Positions 25,765-34,793 of a stretch of DNA of 59,199 nucleotides are shown piece by piece. The stretch's first letter is position 1. Every line of letters starts with the position of its first letter. The notes below the pieces were generated by a model. It did no database searches, was not told the DNA's origin, and saw only the letters and a program-made list of their open reading frames with translations. Source of the DNA: Saccharopolyspora sp. NFXS83 (lineage in GTDB: Bacteria > Actinomycetota > Actinomycetes > Mycobacteriales > Pseudonocardiaceae); assembly GCF_026241095.1 (NCBI RefSeq), contig NZ_JAPFGB010000038.1, positions 1 through 59,199 on the forward strand. The letters run 5' to 3'. The translations under genes were made by a program, and so were the position numbers.

Positions 25765-25804
25765 GCCGAGGAACGCGGTCGCCCCGTGGACCGCGTTCCG
25801 GCTG

Positions 25805-26404
25805 TCAGCTCTTGGCCTGGGACTTCGAGGACGAAGCAGGCATCGACAGGCGCTGGCGCATCGCGTGCTCGACCAGCGTGATCAGCGCCGTCTTGGTGGA
25901 TTCCCGGTTGCGGGCGTCGCAGGAGATCATCGGCACCGACTTGTCGATCGTCAGCGCCTCGCGCACGTCCTCCATGTTGTGGTGCAACATGCCGTCGAAC
26001 GTGTTCACCGCGACGACGTACGGCAGCTGCCGGTCGTCGAAGAAGTCGATCGACGCGAACGCGTCCGCCAGACGGCGGGTGTCGACCAGCACGATGGCGC
26101 CGATCGCGCCCTTCACCAGGTCGTCCCACATGAACCAGAACCGGTGCTGCCCGGGCGTGCCGAACAGGTACAGGATCAGGTCGGAATCGAGCGAAACCCG
26201 GCCGAAGTCCATCGCGACCGTGGTGGTGACCTTGCCGGGCGTCGCGCTCAGGTCGTCGACCCCCACGCTCGCCTCGGTCATCACCGCCTCGGTGGTCAGC
26301 GGCATGATCTCGGAGACCGAGCCGACGAAGGTCGTCTTGCCGACCCCGAAACCGCCGGCGACGACGATCTTGGTCGAGGTCTTGCCGCTGCTTTGATTTT
26401 GCAT
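25805..26404 (-). CDS. Conservon GTPase (CvnD-like, MglA-like small GTPase)
   Basis: The 199-aa P-loop GTPase has Walker A GGFGVGKTT (residues 17-25), the switch-like TPGKVTTTVAMDFGR, and YLFGTPGQHRFWFMW in place of the Ras DxxG. The NKxD-like segment is AVNTFDG. This is the ATP/GTP-binding fourth member of actinobacterial conservons, which couple a sensor kinase-like protein to a membrane-associated GTPase. It follows the DUF742 gene by 13 nt and closes the operon. Confidence 0.92.
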   Translation of the reverse strand: MQNQSSGKTSTKIVVAGGFGVGKTTFVGSVSEIMPLTTEAVMTEASVGVDDLSATPGKVTTTVAMDFGRVSLDSDLILYLFGTPGQHRFWFMWDDLVKGAIGAIVLVDTRRLADAFASIDFFDDRQLPYVVAVNTFDGMLHHNMEDVREALTIDKSVPMISCDARNRESTKTALITLVEHAMRQRLSMPASSSKSQAKS

Positions 26405-26417
26405 GATCGCCCGGGGA

Positions 26418-27299
26418 TCAGAGCTTCCGGAGGCCACTGAGCACCCTCTCCAAGAATTCCATCGACGGTCCGTCTCCCACGACCATTCCGTTCTCGTGGA
26501 TGAGGACCAAGCCGAGTCCGGCCATGTCACCGATCAACACCCGCACCACACCCAGAGGCAGCCGCAAGTGGGCCGCGACCTCGGCGACCGACCGGGCCTC
26601 CACGCAGAGCCCGCAAATGGAGCGGTGCTCCGGCGTCGCCGGGTTGCTTTGCCCCCGGCCACGCTCGCTGGTGGAGACCAGCGTCTCGATAGCAAGATCA
26701 TAATCGGTCCGCGTGCGGCCCCTCGTTCGGGCATAGGGTCGCACCAACGAGCCCGTGTCCTGCATTTCCCCGTGATCCGCCGGACCACCGGGGATCGCGG
26801 GCATCGATCCCGAGATCGACGGCAGCGACTGCGACACGGGCGGCAAGGACTGCGACAGGGACGGCATGGAACCCGACGGCGGGCCGCTGTCGTGGCGGCC
26901 CTGCCCGCGGGAACCGCTCCCCGCCTGCGAATCCCAGCCCCGAGAATCCCAGCCGGACGACTGCCGGCCGTGCGCGCCCGTACCGGGCGAGCTGTGGCCG
27001 TAGGGCAGGTCCAGCGGCGAACCCTGGTCCTGCGGAGCAGGGTTCGACGGTCCCGGCACGGAACCCGACGACACCGACGGCATCGAGGACGACGACATCC
27101 CGGAACCGAACAGGTCCGCTCCGGGGCCGCCGAACAGCGCGCGGCTGTAGTCGGAACCGCCCGACGAACCGGGCCACGATTCCGGTTGCCCACCGCGCGG
27201 ATCGTCGACGAAGTCGTCCTGCCAGGAGTCGGCTCCGCCACTGCGGTTGTACATCCGGAACAGGTCGCCGTCCCAGTTCGGATCGGGACCGGAGTTCAT
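26418..27299 (-). CDS. DUF742 conservon protein (CvnC-like) with long disordered N terminus
   Basis: The 293-aa protein has about 180 residues of Gly/Ser/Pro-rich, disordered sequence with short repeats (SMPSLSQSLPPVSQSLPSIS), then the DUF742 winged-helix domain (SLVRPYARTRGRTRTDYDL, EHRSICGLCVEARSVAEVAA, HLRLPLGVVRVLIGDMAGLG). Classical CvnC proteins are about 110-130 aa, so the extension more than doubles the length. It is the third gene of the kinase-roadblock-DUF742-GTPase operon. Confidence 0.92.
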   Translation of the reverse strand: MNSGPDPNWDGDLFRMYNRSGGADSWQDDFVDDPRGGQPESWPGSSGGSDYSRALFGGPGADLFGSGMSSSSMPSVSSGSVPGPSNPAPQDQGSPLDLPYGHSSPGTGAHGRQSSGWDSRGWDSQAGSGSRGQGRHDSGPPSGSMPSLSQSLPPVSQSLPSISGSMPAIPGGPADHGEMQDTGSLVRPYARTRGRTRTDYDLAIETLVSTSERGRGQSNPATPEHRSICGLCVEARSVAEVAAHLRLPLGVVRVLIGDMAGLGLVLIHENGMVVGDGPSMEFLERVLSGLRKL

Positions 27300-27345
27300 G
27301 ACGAATCCCCCTCACACGTCGCCGATTCGAACGGCACGGCGAGAA

Positions 27346-27777
27346 TCATCGCCGAACCATGCCCTGCAACTGCGCGCGCAGTTCGGGCGTGAGCTGCTTG
27401 CCGACCCGCTCCACGAGCAGGGTCATCTCGTAGGCCACCAGGCCGATGTCGGCGTTCGGAGCCGCCAACACCGCCAGGCAGGACCCGTCGCTGATGGACA
27501 TCAGGAACAGGTAGCCCTGCTCCATCTCCACGACGGTCTGCGTGACGTCGCCCGCCTCGAAGCAGCGCGCTGCGCCCTGCGTGAGGCTGACGAGCCCGGA
27601 GGCGACCGCGGACAGCTGCTCGGCGCGATCCCGCGGCAGGCCCTGCGAACCTGCCAGCAGGAGGCCGTCCGCGGAGACCACGACGGAGTGCGCGACGCCG
27701 GGAACCCGGCGCACGAAATCGGTGATCAGCCAACTGAAGCTGTTCTGGCTCATGGGTTGCTGGACGGACCCGGTCAC
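27346..27777 (-). CDS. Roadblock/LC7-domain protein (CvnB-like)
   Basis: The 143-aa protein has the Roadblock/LC7 fold: FSWLITDFVRRVPGVAHSVV, VSADGLLLAGSQGLPRDRAE, then VEMEQGYLFLMSISDGSCLA. Roadblock proteins act as partners or GTPase-activating proteins for MglA-like GTPases. The GTG start at 27777 overlaps the kinase stop (GTGA), giving tight coupling with the upstream sensor gene. Confidence 0.93.
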   Translation of the reverse strand: MTGSVQQPMSQNSFSWLITDFVRRVPGVAHSVVVSADGLLLAGSQGLPRDRAEQLSAVASGLVSLTQGAARCFEAGDVTQTVVEMEQGYLFLMSISDGSCLAVLAAPNADIGLVAYEMTLLVERVGKQLTPELRAQLQGMVRR

Positions 27778-30700
27778 TCCTGCTCCTCGGGACGGCTCGG
27801 GGTCGAGCGGGGCGGTTCGGTCGAGACTGGTTCTGCCTTTGCGTGCCTACCACGCCGGACGCCGCTCTGGAAGTTGGACATCCGTCCACGAACGGCATCG
27901 GCCGAACGCGGTGCGGCAGGTTTCGTCGGCATCGGAGACTGCGTTCGCGGTGCTGCGGAGCCCGGTACCAGGTTCGACTTCGGAACCCGCTTGGGCAGCC
28001 CCGCCGCGGTGGTCTCCTGGGTTTGGCGGGTTTGCGCCACCAATGCTTCGGCGGCCTGCCAGCCCACATCCGCCGAACCCCAGCCCGGATCGGGCGGCGT
28101 GGCAAGGATGTGCCCGCCGCTGTCCGAACGGCCCGGCGTCGACGTGTCCGCACCACCGGCCGCGGGGTTCTCCCCGCCGACGGCGCTGAACCCGCTGGTC
28201 GCGTCGAGCGCATCCGAGCCGGTGATCGGCTCGGGATCGTTCTGCTCCATCGCCTCGCGACGAGCCCGGCGGCCGGTGCTCGCACCGGTGTCCGCCTTCG
28301 CGCCGGTGTCCGTCTGGGCGGCGGAATCCGTCTGGGCGCCGGTGGAGGACTCGGCGGACCGAGATCCCGCCCCGGACGAGTCGAGGCTGAGGGACCCCGC
28401 GCTGGGCGCGGTCGCCTCCGGCGTCGGCTCGTCGCTGCCCTCGCGGAACCACTGCGAGAGCACCGCTTCGTAGATCGGCAGCCGCTCCGTCGGAGCGTCG
28501 TCGCCCTCGCGGCGGGTCTGGTGCGCGTAGCCCAGCGGCGGCGGGGTCGATGCCGCCTCCGCCGTCGGCGCGGCGTCACGGGACTCCGCCTCCGCCGGCA
28601 GGCCGGCGTCCCAGTCGAAGCCGTTCGGCGGACGCGTGATCTGCTGCGTCTTCTCAGCCTCGTACGGGCTGTGGAACAAGTCCTGCGGTTCACCCTGGAC
28701 ACGGCCCAGCGTGGTCGTCACGTCCTCACCCAACTGCGGCGCGTCCAATCCTGGTGGGGCTCCGCACTGGCCGTCGAAGTCCGCGTCGGCGCGGGACTCC
28801 TCGTCCGGCCAGACCTCGGAGCTCTGCTCCGCGGCCGGGCGATTCACGGCGGTGGGCGGCTCGGCGTCCGGCCGGACGGCGGCCTGCTCGGCGGTGTGCC
28901 AGCGCGGCACGTCGCTCACGCCGAACGAGTCGCCCGACGCGACGCGGAACGAGTAGTCGCCGGGCTCGTCACCCGCCGGCTCGTCGTCGGCCCCGTCCTG
29001 CCACTGGACGTCCTGCTGCTCGACCTCCGGCTGACGTGCCGCCGCCGGTTCGGGACTCTCCTGCTCGTCCTGCGGTTCGAGCGCGGACTCCGGCTCGTCC
29101 TCCTCGGTGATCCACACCGGGGAGATGTGCGTCTTCTCGATGCCGCCGTGCCCGTTGCTGCTCACCGGCACCTGCGTGGTGCGGGAGGGCTCCGGGTCGG
29201 CGCCGGAGAGCTCCGGCATCGGCTCCACCGGTGGCAGCTGCGACGACGAGTCCGTCGGGCGCCCGTTGGAGGCGGCCCCGCCGAACGCGGCGGCCAGCCC
29301 CAGGTGGGTGCCGGTGTCGGTCGCGTCCCGGTCGTCCGCGGAGACCCGCTGCACGTCGGGCATCGGGCGCGGACCGTCCGGGGTCAGCTGCACGACGAAC
29401 TCGCCGGAGAGCCGCACGCTGGCGGTCACGCCGCCTTCGAGGTCGCCGTTGTTGCGCAGGTCCACCCGGATGTCGTGGCGGCGGGCCAGCTGCCCGACCA
29501 CGTACAGGCCCATCCGGCGGGACACCGCGACGTCGATCTCCGGGGGCCGGGTGAGGCGCTCGTTGATCTCGCCGAGCTCGGCGGCGTCGATGCCCACGCC
29601 GCGGTCCCGGATCTCCAGCACCAGTTCCTGCCTGCGGTAGGCGGTGCGGACGGTGACCTCGGTGTCCGGGTTGGAGAACACCGTGGCGTTCTCCAGCAGC
29701 TCCGCCACCAGGTGCACGAAGTCGTTGACCACGCGGCCCTGGATGCCCAGTTCCGGGGAGTCGGCGACCGAAACGCGGGTGTACTGCTCCACCTCGGACA
29801 CGGCGGCGCCCACGACCTCGGTCAGCGGGACCGGCTGCATCATCCGCCGCGTCAGGTCGGTGCCACCGAGAATCAGGAGGTTCTCGTTGTTCCGGCGCAT
29901 GCGGGTCGCCAGGTGGTCCAGCTCGAACAGGCTGGAGAGCTGGTCCGGGTCCTGCTCGTCCTGCTCCAGCCGGTCGATCAGGGACAGCTGCCGCTGCACC
30001 AGGGTCTGACTGCGGCGGGCCAGGTTCACGAACAGGTCGTTGACGTTGTTCCGCAGCAACGCCTGCTCGGAGGCCAGGCGCAGCGCCTGCGAGTGCACCG
30101 CGTCGAACGAGCGGGCGACCTTGCCGATCTCCTCCCGGCTGTAGACCGGGATCGGCTCGATGTGCGTGAGCGAACCCGAGCCCGGACCGGAGTCGGTCAG
30201 GATCGAACGCACCGCCTCCGGCAGCCCGCGGTCGGCCACGTCCAGCGCCGAACGGCGCAGCGTGCGCAGCGAACCGAGCAGGGACCGCGCGACGATCAGG
30301 GCGACCGCGAGCGCCACGACCAAGGCCAGCAGCGTGGCGACGCTGATCGCGATGGTGCGCTGCTGCGCACCGGAGGCCGCGTCGTTGGCCGCTTCCTCCA
30401 GGCGCTCGTGCAGGGTGCCGCCGACCTTGTCGATCAGGTTTACGCTGCTGTTCGCGACCGCGTCCCACTCCTGCGGGTTCAGGCCGCTCAGCGACTGGTC
30501 GGCGCTGTCGAAGGCCAGCGCGGTCTGCGACATGCTGTTCGCGCGGTCGACGTCGGCACCGGTGACGGTGTCCCGGTAGAGCTGTTGCTGCTGCTCGGTG
30601 GCGACGGCGTTGAAGTCGCTGATCGCGGTCTGCATCTGCGCCTCGGCGGCGAGCAGCTGGCGGTTCTGGTCGGTGCGGAACTGGCCCGCCCGGATCGCGT

Positions 30701-31391
30701 CGTTGAGCAGCGCGGCCCGGACCGAGGCCGCCTCCTGCGCGTCCGCGACGGCGTTGGTCGCCAGCGTCAGCCGCAGCAGGTTGGAGTCACCGATGTTGCT
30801 GACGCTCTGCTGACCGAGGTCGAGCAGCGCGCTGATGCTCTGGCTGTAGGTGCGCAGCACGCCTTCCGGCGGGTACTGGGTCGTGTCGACCGAGTCGCGC
30901 AGGCTCTTGAGCCGGCCGTCCAGGTTGCTCGCCGCGATGCGGTAGGGGGCGGCGACGTCGGAGGCGTTCTGCCCGATCAGGCCTTGGAACTCGCCGAGCT
31001 CGGTGTCGACGCTGCCGCGGGCCTCCTCCATCGGAGCCCGGTTGCCGGACCGGCCGGCCGCGACGTAGGCGACCGCGAGGTCGCGTTCGCGCTGCAAGGC
31101 GTGGGTCAGGTCGTCAGCGGCCTTCTCCAGGTGCACCTGCTGGTGCGTCCGTTCGAGCAGACGGGCTTCCCTGAACCCGTCGTAGATGTGCAGGCCGCCG
31201 AAGACGACCGCACTGATCAGTGGGATGAGCAGGACCGCTAACAGCTTGGTGCGCAGTCGCCAGTTACTCAGTCGCCAGTCGCCGAGACCACCGTCATGAC
31301 CGGACCGCGGATGCGCGGAACCCAGGTCCAGCGAAGCACTTTGACTATCGGTGCCGAGCAACTGACCTTCGGTGCCGAGCGCCTCGCCCAT
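27774..31391 (-). CDS. Nitrate/nitrite-sensor-type membrane histidine kinase-like protein (CvnA-like)
   Basis: The roughly 1205-aa protein has a membrane helix at about residues 50-69, a large extracellular helical NIT-type sensor domain, a second helix at about 350-375 (AISVATLLALVVALAVALIV), HAMP, and a kinase-like ATPase core with N-box HLVAELLENATVF and G1 box RDRGVGI. No canonical phospho-acceptor H-box is obvious. More than 500 C-terminal residues are acidic, Pro/Ser-rich and disordered, ending in a basic RRGRHAKAEPV segment. It heads the conservon and probably signals through the roadblock protein and GTPase. The start is chosen at ATG 31391; an upstream GTG at 31505 is possible. Confidence 0.9.
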   Translation of the reverse strand: MGEALGTEGQLLGTDSQSASLDLGSAHPRSGHDGGLGDWRLSNWRLRTKLLAVLLIPLISAVVFGGLHIYDGFREARLLERTHQQVHLEKAADDLTHALQRERDLAVAYVAAGRSGNRAPMEEARGSVDTELGEFQGLIGQNASDVAAPYRIAASNLDGRLKSLRDSVDTTQYPPEGVLRTYSQSISALLDLGQQSVSNIGDSNLLRLTLATNAVADAQEAASVRAALLNDAIRAGQFRTDQNRQLLAAEAQMQTAISDFNAVATEQQQQLYRDTVTGADVDRANSMSQTALAFDSADQSLSGLNPQEWDAVANSSVNLIDKVGGTLHERLEEAANDAASGAQQRTIAISVATLLALVVALAVALIVARSLLGSLRTLRRSALDVADRGLPEAVRSILTDSGPGSGSLTHIEPIPVYSREEIGKVARSFDAVHSQALRLASEQALLRNNVNDLFVNLARRSQTLVQRQLSLIDRLEQDEQDPDQLSSLFELDHLATRMRRNNENLLILGGTDLTRRMMQPVPLTEVVGAAVSEVEQYTRVSVADSPELGIQGRVVNDFVHLVAELLENATVFSNPDTEVTVRTAYRRQELVLEIRDRGVGIDAAELGEINERLTRPPEIDVAVSRRMGLYVVGQLARRHDIRVDLRNNGDLEGGVTASVRLSGEFVVQLTPDGPRPMPDVQRVSADDRDATDTGTHLGLAAAFGGAASNGRPTDSSSQLPPVEPMPELSGADPEPSRTTQVPVSSNGHGGIEKTHISPVWITEEDEPESALEPQDEQESPEPAAARQPEVEQQDVQWQDGADDEPAGDEPGDYSFRVASGDSFGVSDVPRWHTAEQAAVRPDAEPPTAVNRPAAEQSSEVWPDEESRADADFDGQCGAPPGLDAPQLGEDVTTTLGRVQGEPQDLFHSPYEAEKTQQITRPPNGFDWDAGLPAEAESRDAAPTAEAASTPPPLGYAHQTRREGDDAPTERLPIYEAVLSQWFREGSDEPTPEATAPSAGSLSLDSSGAGSRSAESSTGAQTDSAAQTDTGAKADTGASTGRRARREAMEQNDPEPITGSDALDATSGFSAVGGENPAAGGADTSTPGRSDSGGHILATPPDPGWGSADVGWQAAEALVAQTRQTQETTAAGLPKRVPKSNLVPGSAAPRTQSPMPTKPAAPRSADAVRGRMSNFQSGVRRGRHAKAEPVSTEPPRSTPSRPEEQE

Positions 31392-32146
31392 GTGGTGGAT
31401 ACCGGCGTCCGCCTGCTCCGTGCGGCTCAGGCGCTCGCGACCTGTGTCTCCTCGGGCCACTCCAGGCTTCCTCTTCCGACAGCAGCGGAGGCTCGCACCG
31501 CTCACGAAAAATCTACACTTGCACCGCGCTCAGGATCGAACCTGCAGCTCAGCAGGCCGAATCTCGCCACGGAAGGCGGACCGGCACCCGTTGTGACGGT
31601 ACCGGGACGCCCAGCGTTCCAGCGCAGCACAGGGTACTTGCGACGACCGCCGACGGGGAAGTGGGTAAGGACACGGAAGGTAACGTACCCGGGCGCTGCC
31701 TTCACTCCAAAGAGGAGCATCGCCAGTCTTGACCTAGCCCATCACTCACCGTGTCCGTCGCGCGTTCCCGAATATCCGAAACGCCCGACCTACCACCCGT
31801 TCGGGCTATCACCTAGGCTCACGACCGGCTCTGCGGCGCCGCGAGTCCCGGTCGATGACGACCGTCGTACTACAAGCACTGAGAGCACCTTAGAGCCGAG
31901 CTCATCGACACCGTCGCCTGGGTGATCATCATTCGTTCGACCAGCTGCGATCGTGTCGCCGTGGGCCGTTCGCAGCACGTGGCACCCCCACCTGCCGACC
32001 GGGTTGCGGACGCGCTCGGCGCGCCCGCCCGCGAACCGGGACGTCCACGCGTTCAGCGAGGAGAGACAGTCAGGATGCGCACCGCCACCGGCAGCGACAC
32101 CCGCCCCCGCCGCGATCCTTGCGCACCGCCGGAAAGGAGCTGACCG
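31392..32146. other. Non-coding region between the conservon and the ABC importer operon
   Basis: About 755 bp lie between divergent operons. No protein family is recognised in any frame. A 22-codon frame (32075-32143) with GAGGAG upstream precedes the permease gene but has a single Cys and no known leader-peptide pattern. Promoters of both operons must lie here. Confidence 0.5.
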
Positions 32147-32914
32147 GTGGCCCGACTCGCTCGCGGCCTGGCCGGACTGGCCGGCCTGCTGGTGCTGTGG
32201 GAACTCTGCTGCGCGATCGGCGTCCTCGACGCCCGCTTCATCCCACCGCCTTCGACGGTGGGACCGCGCATCGTCGAACTGCTCGGCACCGACGCGGAGT
32301 TCGCGCTGGACACCATCGCGACCATCCTGACCTTCCTCATCGCGCTCGGGCTCGCCGCGCTGATCGCGATCCCGCTGGGCCTGCTGCTGGGCAGCGTCCG
32401 CCCCGCCCGGGTCGCGGGCCTGACCGTGGTGGAGTTCCTGCGCCCGCTGCCCGCGGTGGCGCTGCTGCCGCTGCTGATGCTGCTGCTCGGTTCCGGCCCC
32501 GAGACCAAGATCGTGCTGGCCACCTACGCCGCGCTGTGGCCGATCCTGTTCAACACCATGTACGCGCTGGACGAGATGGACCCGCTCTACACCGACATCG
32601 CGCGGTCCTTCGGCTTCGGCAAGGTGCGCACCATGTTCACCGTGGCGCTGCCGCACGCGGCACCGTTCATCGCCACCGGCATCCGCATCTCGGCCTCGAT
32701 CGCGCTGGTCGTCGTGGTCGTCGTGGAGCTCATCGCGGGCGGTGCCCGCGGCGTGGGCACCTTCATCCTCGAAGCGAGCAGCGGCGGCGGGCAGATGGAC
32801 CTGGTGCTCGCGGGCACCGTCATCGTCGGCGCCATCGGATACCTGATCAACTCCGGGCTGCAGCAGGCGCAACGCCGACTGTTCGGCTGGACCGAGAGCC
32901 GGGAGGAACTGTGA
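32147..32914 (+). CDS. ABC importer permease 1 (SsuC/TauC-like)
   Basis: The 255-aa permease has about six membrane helices and the ATPase-docking loop ARSFGFGKVRTMFTVALPHA. FLRPLPAVALLPLLML is typical of the nitrate/sulfonate/taurine/NMT1 permease group. GTG 32147 has AAAGGAG upstream. Its stop overlaps the second permease start (GTGA). The substrate is not set by the permease sequence; the neighbouring decarboxylases suggest an aromatic or 2-oxo acid, which is inference. Confidence 0.88.
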   Translation: MARLARGLAGLAGLLVLWELCCAIGVLDARFIPPPSTVGPRIVELLGTDAEFALDTIATILTFLIALGLAALIAIPLGLLLGSVRPARVAGLTVVEFLRPLPAVALLPLLMLLLGSGPETKIVLATYAALWPILFNTMYALDEMDPLYTDIARSFGFGKVRTMFTVALPHAAPFIATGIRISASIALVVVVVVELIAGGARGVGTFILEASSGGGQMDLVLAGTVIVGAIGYLINSGLQQAQRRLFGWTESREEL

Positions 32915-33714
32915 CGCTACTCCGGAACTTCCTGGGCAAGTGGGGTCTGCTGCTGATCGCGGTGGTGCTCTGGGAGCTCGCCACCCGCGCCGCGGGCAAC
33001 GTCTACTTCCTGCCGCCGACGCGGATCGTGGCGCACGCCTGGGAGATCTGGCTGACCGGGCCCGCCTCGCAGCTGTGGCTGACCGACGCCGTCTTCCGCG
33101 ACGTGCTGCCCAGCCTGGGCAGGCTGTTCGGCGGCTGGCTGATCTCCGGCGTGATCGGCGTGGTCGTCGGCATCGCGCTCGGCCGCTCCCGCAAGGCCAC
33201 CGAGTACGTCGGGCCGCTGCTGGACTTCTGCCGCTCGCTGCCGACACCGGCGCTGGTGCCGCTGTTCCTCGTGCTGTTCAGCCTGGGCACGCCCATGCAG
33301 CTGGCGACGATCATCTTCGGCACCGTGTTCACCGTCGTGCTCAACACCGCCGACGGCGCGGCCTCCGTGGACGCCGTCAAGCAGCACACCGCCGCGGCGT
33401 TCCGCATCGGGCGCTGGGACTGGTGGACGCGGATCGTGCTGCCCGCGGCGGCGCCCAAGATCTTCGCGGGACTGCGGGTCAGCCTCTCGCAGGCGCTGAT
33501 CCTGATGGTGGTGTCCGAGATGGTCGGTGCCAGCACCGGCCTCGGCTTCCAGCTGATCTACGCGCAGCAGCAGTTCGAGTTCCCCGACCTGTGGGCCGGG
33601 ATCGTGCTGCTGGCGCTGCTGGGCTACCTGCTCAACACCGGCCTGCTCGCGGTGCAGCGGCGCGCGCTGAGCTGGCAGCAAGTCTCCGACCAGCCCGCTC
33701 AAGCGAAAGGATGA
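32911..33714 (+). CDS. ABC importer permease 2 (SsuC/TauC-like)
   Basis: The 267-aa permease belongs to the same family as the preceding gene but is diverged, with docking loop AAFRIGRWDWWTRIVLPAAA and FCRSLPTPALVPLFLVLF. Two different permeases in one operon imply a heterodimeric channel, which is less common in the Ssu/Tau group, where one permease normally forms a homodimer. GTG start and stop are both in 4-nt overlaps with neighbours. Confidence 0.88.
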   Translation: MTLLRNFLGKWGLLLIAVVLWELATRAAGNVYFLPPTRIVAHAWEIWLTGPASQLWLTDAVFRDVLPSLGRLFGGWLISGVIGVVVGIALGRSRKATEYVGPLLDFCRSLPTPALVPLFLVLFSLGTPMQLATIIFGTVFTVVLNTADGAASVDAVKQHTAAAFRIGRWDWWTRIVLPAAAPKIFAGLRVSLSQALILMVVSEMVGASTGLGFQLIYAQQQFEFPDLWAGIVLLALLGYLLNTGLLAVQRRALSWQQVSDQPAQAKG

Positions 33715-34523
33715 CCGTGAGCACCATGCTGGAAGTGACCGGGCTCGGGCACACCTACCCCGGGAAGCAGCGGCACGTCGCCATCGAAGAGCTGGGCTTC
33801 GCGGTGCGCACCGGCGAGCTCACCTGCATCGTCGGCCCGTCCGGCTGCGGCAAGTCGACACTGCTGCGCATCATCGGCGGCCTGCAGCGCCCCACCTCGG
33901 GCAGCATCGCGCTGCGCGGCACCGAGATCGACGGCGTGCCCGAGGACCTCTCCGTGGTGTTCCAGGACTACAGCCGCTCGCTGTTCCCCTGGATGACGGT
34001 GCGCGGGAACGTGGAGTTCCCGCTGCGCACCCGCTCGGTGAACCGCCGGGAGCGCGCCGAGGAGGCGCTGGCCTGGGTCGGGCTCTCGGACGCGGCGAAG
34101 AAGTACCCCTGGCAGCTCTCCGGCGGCATGCAGCAGCGCGTCGCCATCGCCCGCGCGCTGGCCACCCGGCCGGCGCTGCTGCTGATGGACGAGCCGTTCG
34201 CGTCCGTCGACGCGCAGACCCGGTTCGAACTGGAAGACCTGCTGCTGTCGGTGCGCCGGGAGTACGGCAGCACGATCCTGCTGGTCACCCACGACATCGA
34301 CGAGAGCATCTACCTGGGCGACCGGGTGCTGGTGCTGTCCAAGTCGCCCGCGACGGTGGTGGCGGAGCTCGACGTGCCGCTGGGCTCGCAGCGGGACCAG
34401 ATCGGCACCCGCGCTTCGGCGGAGTTCGTGCGGCTGCGCAGCCACGTGGCGCGGCTGCTGCACTCGCCCGCGGCGACCACCGATCCGCCCGCGGCGGTCT
34501 CCGGCGGCACCACCGCGGAGTGA
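33711..34523 (+). CDS. ABC importer ATP-binding protein (SsuB/TauB-like)
   Basis: The 270-aa ATPase has Walker A GPSGCGKST, Q-loop VVFQDYSRSLFPWM, signature LSGGMQQRVAIARAL, Walker B LLMDEPFASVDA and the H-loop VTHDIDESIYLGDRV. The FQDYSRSLFPW segment and the short C terminus without TOBE are typical of the nitrate/sulfonate/taurine group. The ATG overlaps the permease 2 stop (ATGA, 33711-33714). No binding protein is in the operon; two are encoded at 36656 and 37818. Confidence 0.9.
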   Translation: MTVSTMLEVTGLGHTYPGKQRHVAIEELGFAVRTGELTCIVGPSGCGKSTLLRIIGGLQRPTSGSIALRGTEIDGVPEDLSVVFQDYSRSLFPWMTVRGNVEFPLRTRSVNRRERAEEALAWVGLSDAAKKYPWQLSGGMQQRVAIARALATRPALLLMDEPFASVDAQTRFELEDLLLSVRREYGSTILLVTHDIDESIYLGDRVLVLSKSPATVVAELDVPLGSQRDQIGTRASAEFVRLRSHVARLLHSPAATTDPPAAVSGGTTAE

Positions 34524-34793
34524 TCCCGGCCCACCGGATGACGCGACACCCGACGCGCGCCCGCTCGGCGCGCGGCGGGCGCATCGCTTCGGAACGTGAT
34601 CGCCGAGTCCGGTGAATTCCGGTCCCGGACGCCATTCACGGCCCTGAATCCGGGAGCTACCAGGAAGTAGCGATCACTCTCCGAATACGGACTCCGGGCG
34701 AATCATGAAAAGAATGGGGAAAATCCCAGAATTGCCGCCAGCGCCCAGAGTCAGGATTGTTCGCGGGGGATTCCCCTGAATGCGGGAATGCGA

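Noticed and set aside
27843-31241. 1132-codon plus-strand open frame
   Set aside because: It lies antisense to the conservon kinase, has no recognisable domain and shows typical mirror-frame composition.
32075-32143. Cysteine leader peptide before the ABC importer
   Set aside because: The 22-codon frame has a ribosome-site-like GAGGAG but only one Cys and no attenuator hairpin; it does not fit known sulfur-responsive leaders.
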